Shown: one piece after another, positions 24,786-32,813 of the stretch | Layout: every line of letters begins with the position of its first letter | Position numbering within the stretch: position 1 is the stretch's first letter | Source: Acidobacteriota bacterium | GTDB lineage: Bacteria > Acidobacteriota > Holophagae > Acanthopleuribacterales > Acanthopleuribacteraceae | Assembly: GCA_020637335.1 (NCBI GenBank) | Contig: JACJWC010000019.1 | Location: 30,840-94,839, forward strand | DNA: 64,000 nt | Direction: 5' to 3' | Position numbers and translations under genes: made by a program | Notes under the pieces: generated by a model | The model's input: the letters and a program-made list of their open reading frames with translations, nothing else | Database searches by the model: none | Told to the model about the DNA's origin: nothing

Positions 24786-25848
24786 AGAGGCGCTCCCATT
24801 CCCGGGTCACTTCATATAGTAGGCTCTGAACCCAGTGCAGGTCCAGCTGTTCGGGCAAACCAGACGAATCGGCTAGCGTTTCACACTGTTGAAGCAGTTT
24901 TTTGGCGAGGCTTAGGCAGTCGGCAAAGGATTTCTCTCCCGCCAATATGGAACGCAATAGGGCGAGATCGGGCCCATCAACAGTGATCAAGGGTTGACCC
25001 TCCTGTAGAATGTGTCGACACGACAGCAGTAAGCGCAGGGTGTGCATAACGTTTTTGGCATCGAAATCGAGCAGGCCTTGTTCCTGGTCCCGCCAGCGTG
25101 CCTCGTTGCGCTTGGCCCGCCACAGCCAATAGTGGCGATGATCGCGTTTGGCGATTTCAAACAGATCTTCTCGTACCTGGAGCAGTCCGACAAGGCTCTG
25201 ACCCGGTTCAACCGAATGACAGACCACCTGGCCATCCTGAAAAACACCCTGAGCATTGGCCCCGATGTGATAAATCCGGTAGAGACCGGGCGAATGGGAA
25301 ACCTGTACCGCATGACAGAGTTGTAAGTCCAGACCCACGTTTTTTAAAGGTAGGGGTTTGAACTGTTCGTCCAAGGCCAGGAACCAGCAGTAATCCAAAC
25401 GCTGAGGTGGTGCCTCTGGCCAGGGGTTGTGAACCCATTTATTTTGGCCTCGGGCTTTCTTGAGCTGGGACTGTGCATAACGGGCAAAGGAATCAACAAC
25501 CTTTTTACTGATCAACCGCTCGCGATTGCGCCACACCGGATCCAGGAGTTTATGGCGATAGAGGACAAATTCTTGAGGGATAAACAACAGTTCCAGCATG
25601 CTGGGATTGGCCTGGACCAAAAGCTCAAAAAAACGACGCAGGCTATAAAACACGTGGTCGCCCTTTTCATCGCCCAATTGGTTCGGCACAGGTTCTAGCC
25701 CCAGATAGGCAGTTGAGGGTAGAACAAAAAGGCCACGTGTATCACGATCACTGTTGGCGTGGTGCGTGCCATAAACACGACTGCCCACCAGACAGCGATA
25801 CACAACATGGGACGATTCGCCAGAATCCAGAGTGCTGTAATTCAGCAT
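24775..25848 (-). CDS. RlaP/COG3541-type nucleotidyltransferase, copy 2
   Basis: A 357-residue protein with the same fold as its neighbour: GSRVYG (~residues 22-27 from this start), then NSDRDTRGLFV with the metal-binding Asp pair, and FYSLRRFFELLVQANPSMLELL. It is about 100 residues longer than copy 1 and strongly diverged from it. The start is ATG 25848 (AAGGAG 10 bp upstream) or GTG 25854. It is the first gene of a two-gene operon divergent from a MoxR-like ATPase gene, with ~140 bp between them. Confidence 0.83.
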   Translation of the reverse strand: MLNYSTLDSGESSHVVYRCLVGSRVYGTHHANSDRDTRGLFVLPSTAYLGLEPVPNQLGDEKGDHVFYSLRRFFELLVQANPSMLELLFIPQEFVLYRHKLLDPVWRNRERLISKKVVDSFARYAQSQLKKARGQNKWVHNPWPEAPPQRLDYCWFLALDEQFKPLPLKNVGLDLQLCHAVQVSHSPGLYRIYHIGANAQGVFQDGQVVCHSVEPGQSLVGLLQVREDLFEIAKRDHRHYWLWRAKRNEARWRDQEQGLLDFDAKNVMHTLRLLLSCRHILQEGQPLITVDGPDLALLRSILAGEKSFADCLSLAKKLLQQCETLADSSGLPEQLDLHWVQSLLYEVTREWERLYVR

Positions 25849-25992
25849 GAACACCTATCTCCTTCCAAGCCAGCTCATCTTACTGGTTCCCTGCAGGGTC
25901 AGCAAAAGCTTAGCGCGCAAAATGAGGAACGTATAACAGCCACCCCAAAAAAGCTTGCGATTCGGCTCGCCGAGCTGGGTTAGAATCGTCAG

Positions 25993-27567
25993 ATGTTCAA
26001 GCAACTCTTCCAGCACGTACCCCAAGCGCCAACCCGGCCGCAAAAACCCGCACCCAGCGCCAGTTTTGATGTGGCCAACCTGTTTGAAGGGCCGATCCAA
26101 ACCCAAGCGAGCCAGGAACAGACGCTTGCATTAGATGAAAAATTGCGCCAGGCGTATTTCTGGATCGTGAACCAGGCGATTATCAGTCCGCATTACGATA
26201 TCGAATACCAAGATGGACCCAGCACCGAGTTCCGGTTCGGTGACTCCAAAAGTGCCGTTCGTTTACCCTCCGACCAGAGTTATTCCAGCTTTGTTTTATT
26301 GCCGCTTTTGACCTTTGCCTTGCGTCGGCGCTGTCTGTTGGTCGGTGGCCCGGGTCGTGGAAAAACAGCAAGTGCCGTTTTAATGGGTTTGCTTGCAGGT
26401 TACTCGCTTAAGGAGGTACGGCGCGGCATTCAAAAAGGCCAACCGCAAATGACGATTTCTGACTTGCTCGGCAACCCTCTTCCTGCCGATTTGGTTGCCG
26501 CCCAGAGCATGGATGCGATCCGGATTGCCTGGCGACAATGGTTGGGTATGCGGGTCAAAATTATCGATGAATACAACCGTATTCCCACTCGAACCCAATC
26601 CGCACTCCTGACTGTTTTGGCCGACAATTATGCCGAGATTCTGGATCAGGTTTACGAATGTCCAGAGGCGGCTTGGTTCCTGACTGCCAATGATGATGAG
26701 GGTGGAGGGACCTACCAGGTTATTGAAGCTTTACGTGACCGCATTGACGTGGTGGTCAAGGCATTGCATTTCAACAGTCGATTCCTCAAAGATTTGCTGA
26801 CGCGGATTGAGGAAGGCATCCGGCCAGAAGAGGTCATGCCGCGTCAAATTGTGTTTAAGCAAACCGAGATTGATCAGATGGAGTCCACCATCCGTGCCGT
26901 CCAGTTACCGGAAGGGTTACGCCGCCGAATCGAGTTTTTCTGCAGCCAATTTGAATTTTTGGAGGGTGCCGGTGAACAACTGGAGTACAAGACCAAGGAC
27001 ACAGCACGGGTAGGTGGCCAGGATGTAGCCCAGCTCAGTCAAGCGGCTACTGGGACCGATCGTCTTAAGGATTTGGGCGTGCAAACCCGCAATGGCTTAT
27101 CCGTTCGGGCCCTATTAACAGCCTTGTCCTATGTCAAAGCAATGGCCTTTTTCCGCGGCAGTGACACGGTCGATTTACAGGACATCCGCCAGATCCTGCC
27201 ATTCACCCTGCACGACCGTTTGGTCATGAACCCCGAAGCCCCCTTTTTCGAGGCCAGTGAAAACGCCTGCTTGCGCTCAGATAAGATTAGTTGGTTGCGC
27301 CGCCTATTCGATTTGAGCTGTGCTGAATATGATCGTCTGAATTTGGACCATGACGATCCAGTCGGCGCAATGCGTGCCGAACTTGATAAAGGTTTAGAAG
27401 GATTGAGTCAGTCCGAAGTCGAAACGCGATTGGTGCGGATTGAGCAGCTTTTGCGCGATTGGACAAAAGGCCGGAAACTTTATGGCCATCTGTACGACGA
27501 CATTCTCAACCTAAAATATCTACACCAACGTTACAGCAATTATCTGCGCTGGCTTAAGACCCGATAA
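25993..27567 (+). CDS. MoxR-like AAA+ ATPase
   Basis: This 524-residue AAA+ ATPase has Walker A GGPGRGKTAS (~118-127), Walker B VKIIDEYNR (~187-195), a sensor-1 type WFLTANDDEGGG and an arginine-bearing LRDRIDVVV. The ~110-residue N-terminal and long C-terminal helical extensions exceed the typical MoxR length (~320-350). MoxR ATPases act with vWA partners as chaperones or activators. No vWA gene is adjacent, but one lies at 51.6 kb. It is divergently transcribed from the two nucleotidyltransferase genes, so co-regulation is plausible. Confidence 0.87.
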   Translation: MFKQLFQHVPQAPTRPQKPAPSASFDVANLFEGPIQTQASQEQTLALDEKLRQAYFWIVNQAIISPHYDIEYQDGPSTEFRFGDSKSAVRLPSDQSYSSFVLLPLLTFALRRRCLLVGGPGRGKTASAVLMGLLAGYSLKEVRRGIQKGQPQMTISDLLGNPLPADLVAAQSMDAIRIAWRQWLGMRVKIIDEYNRIPTRTQSALLTVLADNYAEILDQVYECPEAAWFLTANDDEGGGTYQVIEALRDRIDVVVKALHFNSRFLKDLLTRIEEGIRPEEVMPRQIVFKQTEIDQMESTIRAVQLPEGLRRRIEFFCSQFEFLEGAGEQLEYKTKDTARVGGQDVAQLSQAATGTDRLKDLGVQTRNGLSVRALLTALSYVKAMAFFRGSDTVDLQDIRQILPFTLHDRLVMNPEAPFFEASENACLRSDKISWLRRLFDLSCAEYDRLNLDHDDPVGAMRAELDKGLEGLSQSEVETRLVRIEQLLRDWTKGRKLYGHLYDDILNLKYLHQRYSNYLRWLKTR

Positions 27568-27696
27568 GGTTCAAAGTCGCGCGCTGTCTCGAAAAAACAT
27601 GAACAGAAATCACTCAGAAACTCATTTTCGCCTGGATCCCGAACAAGGTTCATGCGACATTGGGTTATGCATCCATGAGGAACCCACTGACCTGAC

Positions 27697-29871
27697 ATGA
27701 AGATGCCCCTAATCGATCGCCATCAAGTTGACCACCACCTGCGCCTGTTTTTAATCAAACACGCCAAAAGAGGTATTTATGGGACATCTGCTTCCGTCCC
27801 AATAGCGGCGCTTTTGGTCTGGAAGCACGTTGCCCATAGCTGGCTTTTGGCCTGGGTCGCGGCCCATGTTGCAGTGAATGCTTTTCGTCTGATTCAACTG
27901 AACGGCATCCATCGCGAAATGGGTGAAGCACAAGTCCGATCCTTAGTTCGCAAGTTTCTTGTGTTCACGGCCGTTTCAGGTCTGTTGTGGGGGCTGAGCG
28001 CCTGGTTCTTTATGCCGAGCAATGATCCATTGGCCCAAGGCGCTTTAACCATTCTGATTGGTGCTTTGTGTGCAGGTACCGTATTGGTTTATAGCGCTGT
28101 GGAGAAAGGCTATGTTCCTTTTGTCTTACTGGCCGGCGCGCCATTACTTACCCGGTTCCTGGCCGAAGGCCAGTCCTTTTATTTAGTATTCGCATTAAGT
28201 CTGGTATTTGCCTGGATCATAATGGCCACAGGTCATACATTTAGTGTATCCATTCGCAAAAGTATTGAGCAAAACCTCGAAAAAATAGCGCTCTTGGAAC
28301 GGGTACAAATCAGTAATCAAGCCATTGAGGAGCTGAACCGCGAATTGGAATCACGGGTTCAGGCACGCACCGAACATCTGGAAAAATTACAGGCCGATTA
28401 CCAAGTGTTGTTCCAAAGCTCACACGATGCCATTATCGTATTGGAACCCTTCAGCGAACGTGTCCTCGCTGTAAACCGCAGAGCTACCGAGATTTACGGG
28501 TTAACTGAGCAGGAGTTCATCGGTCGTTCCCTGCGCGATTTTTCTCTAGACACGACCACAGGCGACCAGCTCACCCCACAGATTTTGGACTCCGACCAGG
28601 TTTTTACATTTGAGACGCACCAGAAACTGCCCAATGGCAAACAAATCCTGCTCGAGATCAGCGCCTCAGCCATTGTTTACCAGGGCAAAAAATGCATTTT
28701 AAGTATCAATCGCGACATAACGGAGTCGCGGGCCATGGAACGCATGCATCGCCAATCTGAAAAGTTACGCGCGCTAGGACAATTAACTTCAGGCATTGCC
28801 CACGACTTTAACAACCAACTCAATGGCATTTTGGGCATGGCGGAACTTCTCCAGTCAGAAATCGACAACCCAATCCAAATTGAACAAATCAACAAAATGA
28901 TTCAAAGTGCGGAAAATGCAGCTCAACTCATCCAGTCTCTGCTTTCCTTTAGTCGCTTTGATAAAAAGCGCCTGCATGCCTTCGATGTGCATGTGGTTAT
29001 ACAGGAATCCCTGCATCTTTTTGCCCGAACCCTGCCACCGTCTATCCAATTACAAACGACTCTCGCCGCAAAAGACAGTTGGATTTTGGGCGATGCCGTT
29101 GAATTGGAGAATGCGTTCCTCAATTTATTGCTCAATGCACGCGATGCCATTGAGTCGAATGGGCGGATTCATGTTCACACCTGCAACAAAACGCTGAGCC
29201 CTGAGAAGGAGCCATTTTTGGATGCCGGCAACTACCTAAGCATCTCCTTTGAAGACAATGGCGTGGGCATGGATGAAGCCACCCAAAGTCGGATCTTTGA
29301 ACCGTTCTTCACCACCAAAAGCCTGGGTATGGGCTCAGGCTTGGGTCTTTCGGCCGTTTATGGCACCGTCCAACACCATCGGGGTCATATCGCATTGCAG
29401 TCCAAGCCCGGTGAGGGTAGCTGTTTCGAATTGACTTTTCCTTTAAGCACGGAAACAACTTCGGGTCCGCTCGAAAAACCACAATTGGCAAAAGGCCAGG
29501 GCACGATCCTCATCGTGGATGATGAACCTCTGATCCGCGAGTGCTTGCAGAAGTTCGCCCAATCGTTTGGCTATGAGGCAGAGACCGCAGAGCACGGTCG
29601 AATGGCCTTGGATATGCTCCATAAAAACAGCTATGACTTGATTGCCATGGATGTTTCCATGCCCGAACTGGACGGTATTAAAACCTTAAAAGCCATCAAA
29701 CAAAATCGCCCGGAGCAGAAGGTGCTCATGATTTCCGGCAACGCGCCCAGCCCTGAATTGGAACCGTTCCTGAACGATGGCAGCGTTCTGTACCAAAAGA
29801 AACCCATGAACAAGGCAACCTTTAACCTGCGCCTCCAGGAGCTTCAAGGCTTTTCGACGGTTTCGGAATAA
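27697..29871 (+). CDS. Membrane hybrid histidine kinase (PAS, HisKA, HATPase, receiver)
   Basis: A 724-residue protein. The N-terminal ~190 residues hold about six hydrophobic segments (an integral-membrane sensor), followed by a coiled coil to ~230, a PAS domain (~232-345; HDAIIVLEPFSERVLAVN), HisKA with SGIAHDFNNQLNG, HATPase (NAFLNLLLNARDA, DNGVGMDE, EPFFTTK, GSGLGLS) and a C-terminal receiver (LIVDDE, AMDVSMPELDG, ISGN, KKP). The HDFNN form of the H box is the NtrB-like/hybrid subtype. It is monocistronic, with no dedicated response regulator beside it. Confidence 0.92.
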   Translation: MKMPLIDRHQVDHHLRLFLIKHAKRGIYGTSASVPIAALLVWKHVAHSWLLAWVAAHVAVNAFRLIQLNGIHREMGEAQVRSLVRKFLVFTAVSGLLWGLSAWFFMPSNDPLAQGALTILIGALCAGTVLVYSAVEKGYVPFVLLAGAPLLTRFLAEGQSFYLVFALSLVFAWIIMATGHTFSVSIRKSIEQNLEKIALLERVQISNQAIEELNRELESRVQARTEHLEKLQADYQVLFQSSHDAIIVLEPFSERVLAVNRRATEIYGLTEQEFIGRSLRDFSLDTTTGDQLTPQILDSDQVFTFETHQKLPNGKQILLEISASAIVYQGKKCILSINRDITESRAMERMHRQSEKLRALGQLTSGIAHDFNNQLNGILGMAELLQSEIDNPIQIEQINKMIQSAENAAQLIQSLLSFSRFDKKRLHAFDVHVVIQESLHLFARTLPPSIQLQTTLAAKDSWILGDAVELENAFLNLLLNARDAIESNGRIHVHTCNKTLSPEKEPFLDAGNYLSISFEDNGVGMDEATQSRIFEPFFTTKSLGMGSGLGLSAVYGTVQHHRGHIALQSKPGEGSCFELTFPLSTETTSGPLEKPQLAKGQGTILIVDDEPLIRECLQKFAQSFGYEAETAEHGRMALDMLHKNSYDLIAMDVSMPELDGIKTLKAIKQNRPEQKVLMISGNAPSPELEPFLNDGSVLYQKKPMNKATFNLRLQELQGFSTVSE

Positions 29872-29916
29872 ATTCGCTTCAAAGGCTGTCCTCTTGATGG
29901 GTAAGGAGGTGTACTT

Positions 29917-30414
29917 ATGGCCCAAAAAATGGTTCTGTGTTTATTGCTTTGTGTTGGGCTGGGTTGTGCCCAATCCTCCAAAGCCCCTTCAAAGGAGTTA
30001 CTTGAAATGGCTCAAAAAGATCCCAAAGCATTGTCTGAGACCCAATGGAAAGAAGTTTTAACGCCCCAGCAATACGATGTTTGCCGACTTAAGGGTACAG
30101 AACGCGCCTTCACCGGAGACTTGTGGAACAACCACGAAGAGGGCGAATACTACTGCACTGCATGCGGCGCCCATCTCTTCCAATCCAACACCAAATTCGA
30201 TAGTGGGACCGGTTGGCCATCTTTCTTCCAGCCCGCCAGCAAAACGGCCATCAAAGAAATTCGCGATACGTCTCACGGCATGATTCGCACAGAAGTCACC
30301 TGTGCCCGCTGTGATTCCCATCTGGGTCACGTCTTTGAAGATGGACCGCGCCCGACCGGCTTGCGCTATTGCATCAATTCGGCCTCACTCAAATTCGAAC
30401 CTGCCAAAAACTAG
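29917..30414 (+). CDS. msrB: Peptide-methionine (R)-S-oxide reductase MsrB, exported
   Basis: A 165-residue protein. A hydrophobic N-terminus ends at GLGCAQSS, an imperfect lipobox with Cys17, so it is probably a lipoprotein or secreted. The MsrB domain has both zinc CxxC motifs (CTACG, CARCD), GTGWPSF, HLGHVFEDGP and the catalytic Cys in RYCINSASL. It repairs methionine-R-sulfoxide in envelope proteins. AAGGAGGT lies 7 bp before the ATG. Confidence 0.95.
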   Translation: MAQKMVLCLLLCVGLGCAQSSKAPSKELLEMAQKDPKALSETQWKEVLTPQQYDVCRLKGTERAFTGDLWNNHEEGEYYCTACGAHLFQSNTKFDSGTGWPSFFQPASKTAIKEIRDTSHGMIRTEVTCARCDSHLGHVFEDGPRPTGLRYCINSASLKFEPAKN

Positions 30415-30467
30415 GCTAACCGCTCTCCAATCAGCATGTTATACTTCGCCAAATTTCGAGGTGTAAC

Positions 30468-31088
30468 ATGCATTGGCTTGCGGAACAGTGGCTGGCTGTC
30501 ACGTGGACCGAATGGCTGGGCTTCCTGACAGGTCTGGCTTGTGTTTATCTAGTCGTCAAACAAAACCCCTGGACCTGGCCGATTGGCATTCTTAATAACA
30601 TCTTCTTTTTGGTCTTGTTTTGGCGCGCTCATCTGTTTGCCGATTCGCTGTTACAAATTTTCTACATGGTCATTAGCGTTTACGGACTGTGGAACTGGCT
30701 ATATGGCGGGGAAAACCACAGTACTTTGGCCGTTTCAAAAGCAACACCCAAACAAATGGCGGGCTATCTGTTCTCGGTTCTAGCCACGACCTTTGGCATT
30801 TGCTGGCTTTTGAAAACTTACAGCCCGAGCACAACCCCTTGGGGCGATGCCTTCACCACCGCTTTGAGCTTAACCGCACAGTACATGATGACTCGGAAAC
30901 GCATTGAAAATTGGTGGTTATGGATCACTGCCGATGTGGTCTATATTTGGCTCTACATGCACAAAAATCTGTATCTCACCGCCCTGCTTTACCTCATATT
31001 TATTGGGCTGTGTGTCCTCGGCTTGCGGGCCTGGCTGCGCGATTACGGCGAAACCCAATCCGCCCACATCGAGGGCCTACCCACATGA
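30468..31088 (+). CDS. pnuC: Nicotinamide riboside/mononucleotide transporter PnuC
   Basis: A 206-residue membrane protein with about seven hydrophobic segments. WTEWLGFLTGLACVYL, the NPWTWPIGILNN segment and VYGLWNWLYGG match PnuC, a facilitator for vitamin B3 precursors. It overlaps a NadR-type gene by 4 bp, which explains metabolic trapping of the imported riboside by phosphorylation. Confidence 0.95.
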   Translation: MHWLAEQWLAVTWTEWLGFLTGLACVYLVVKQNPWTWPIGILNNIFFLVLFWRAHLFADSLLQIFYMVISVYGLWNWLYGGENHSTLAVSKATPKQMAGYLFSVLATTFGICWLLKTYSPSTTPWGDAFTTALSLTAQYMMTRKRIENWWLWITADVVYIWLYMHKNLYLTALLYLIFIGLCVLGLRAWLRDYGETQSAHIEGLPT

Positions 31089-32128
31089 TTCGCGGCCTGG
31101 TGGTGGGCAAATTTTATCCGCCCCATAAAGGTCACGCCTTTTTGATCGATAGTGCCCGGGCTCAAGTGGACCATTTAGATGTTTTTGTTATTTACACGGC
31201 AGACCAATGGATTCCAGGTTCTCTGCGCGCTCAATGGGTCCGAGAGCGCCACCCCGACTGTCAGATCCACGAAGTCCTCGACCATGGAGATGATGACAAC
31301 TCCCAGCTTTGGGCAGAACTGACCCGCAATCGGTTGGGTTATGCACCAGATGTTGTGTTTAGTTCCGAATCCTATGGCGATTCGTACGCCTATTACCTGG
31401 GATGCCGTCATGTTTGTGTGGACCCCAAACGCCAAAACCTATCCATTTCGGCGACCCAAATCCGCAACGATCCATGGGCCCACTCGCATTTCATGGAACC
31501 TGCGGTTCGCGCATTTTTTGTGCGCCGAATCGTTTTAATCGGAGCAGAATCGACCGGTAAAACAACCCTGGCGCAGCAGCTCGCACAACATTACCAAACG
31601 TTATGGGTGCCTGAATATGGCCGGACCTTGTGGGAAGAACGCCTCAGCCGGGGTCTGGTTAGTTTTGAAAATCCAAACTGGGTTTCCGATGACTTCTTAC
31701 ACATCGTGAATCAGCAAATTCAATCCGAAAATGGGTTGGCGCGTCAGGCATCACGTCTTCTAATTTGTGATACCGATCCCCTCGCGACCTGTGTTTGGCA
31801 TGAGCGATTTTTGGGCTTTAGTCGACCCGACCTTTACGCCAAAGCCCGGAACCTACCGCATGATTTGTATCTTCTATGCACAAGTGACACACCTTTTGTC
31901 CAAGATGGTACACGCGACGGGGAGCATATTCGCCACGCCATGCATCAACGTTTCGAACAAGTCCTCCAAGCGGTAAACGCCCCGTACTCCGCTTTAATAG
32001 GTTCGTGGCAAGACCGATTCACCCAGGCAACTCAAGCGATTGATGCCTGTTTAGCCAAACCTTGGCCGGCCCCAAACCACACCCTTTCCCCTCACTATCC
32101 CAACCTCTCCAAAAACATTTTTATTTAA
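31085..32128 (+). CDS. nadR: NadR-like bifunctional NMN adenylyltransferase/ribosylnicotinamide kinase
   Basis: A 347-residue protein with two domains. The N-terminal nucleotidyltransferase domain has GKFYPPHKGH and an ISATQIR motif. The C-terminal P-loop kinase domain has GAESTGKTT, then EYGRTLWEER and CDTDPLAT. The N-terminal repressor helix-turn-helix of enterobacterial NadR is absent, so it is an enzyme rather than a regulator. It forms a pnuC-nadR NAD salvage operon. The start is the ATG overlapping the pnuC stop; the open frame extends further back. Confidence 0.94.
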   Translation: MIRGLVVGKFYPPHKGHAFLIDSARAQVDHLDVFVIYTADQWIPGSLRAQWVRERHPDCQIHEVLDHGDDDNSQLWAELTRNRLGYAPDVVFSSESYGDSYAYYLGCRHVCVDPKRQNLSISATQIRNDPWAHSHFMEPAVRAFFVRRIVLIGAESTGKTTLAQQLAQHYQTLWVPEYGRTLWEERLSRGLVSFENPNWVSDDFLHIVNQQIQSENGLARQASRLLICDTDPLATCVWHERFLGFSRPDLYAKARNLPHDLYLLCTSDTPFVQDGTRDGEHIRHAMHQRFEQVLQAVNAPYSALIGSWQDRFTQATQAIDACLAKPWPAPNHTLSPHYPNLSKNIFI

Positions 32129-32142
32129 TGTCTAATTTTTTT

Positions 32143-32172
32143 TTGAACTTTTATTAGACACCTGCGTATCAC
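32143..32172 (+). promoter_or_regulatory. Weak candidate promoter for the fasciclin gene
   Basis: TTGAAC (32143-32148) and TATCAC (32167-32172) are 18 bp apart, 43 bp before the ATG and after the nadR stop. The -10 match is 4/6, so support is modest. Confidence 0.3.
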
Positions 32173-32214
32173 CTTTTACCGGGTGGTTCCGGAAACTACT
32201 ATTGGAGTGAAATC

Positions 32215-32679
32215 ATGAAGTATCTTGCAGTTTTGTTGGTCAGTGGTTGGGTTCTGGCAGGTTCGGGCGCGGGCACCAAAAAAGACATCGTCGATACAGC
32301 CGTTTCCGCCGGTTCATTTGGTACTTTGGTTCAAGCGGTTCAGGCAGCAGGTTTGGTCGACACCCTCAAAGGTGAAGGGCCCTTTACCGTATTTGCGCCG
32401 AGTGATACCGCATTTGCCAAAATTCCCAAGGCGGACTTGGAAGCCCTGTTGAAGGACAAGGAAGCTTTAACCAAAGTTTTGACCTATCACGTGGTAGCTG
32501 GAAAAGTAATGGCCTCGGATGTCGTCAAATTGGAAACAGCCAAAACGGTTCAGGGCCAAGCGCTTTCCATCCATGCAAAGGACCAGGTGAAAGTAGATGG
32601 TGCCAACGTCATAAAGACAGATATTGAGTGCGCTAACGGCGTTATCCACGTCGTCGACACAGTGCTCATGCCCAAATAA
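32215..32679 (+). CDS. Secreted fasciclin-domain protein
   Basis: A 154-residue protein with a signal peptide (MKYLAVLLVSGWVLAGSG) followed by one complete fasciclin (FAS1) domain: FGTLVQAVQAAGLVDTL, GPFTVFAPSDTAFAKI, VLTYHVVAGKV and NGVIHVVDTVLMP. FAS1 proteins act in extracellular adhesion. TTGGAGTGA precedes the ATG and a strong terminator follows. Confidence 0.96.
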   Translation: MKYLAVLLVSGWVLAGSGAGTKKDIVDTAVSAGSFGTLVQAVQAAGLVDTLKGEGPFTVFAPSDTAFAKIPKADLEALLKDKEALTKVLTYHVVAGKVMASDVVKLETAKTVQGQALSIHAKDQVKVDGANVIKTDIECANGVIHVVDTVLMPK

Positions 32680-32705
32680 AATTAGAACAAATTTAAGTCC
32701 ATTAG

Positions 32706-32732
32706 GAGCCCAAGCAATTGGGCTCTTTTTTT
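32706..32732 (+). terminator. Rho-independent terminator after the fasciclin gene
   Basis: Perfect 8-bp stem GAGCCCAA/TTGGGCTC with a GCAA tetraloop (32706-32725) followed by seven T, 27 bp after the stop. Confidence 0.95.
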
Positions 32733-32813
32733 GCCCGACACCTGCACTCAGCTTATTTATTCTCCGATTCTTCCGATAAGGTGAGCAAACCATGGTGATT
32801 GCAGGGAATTTGT

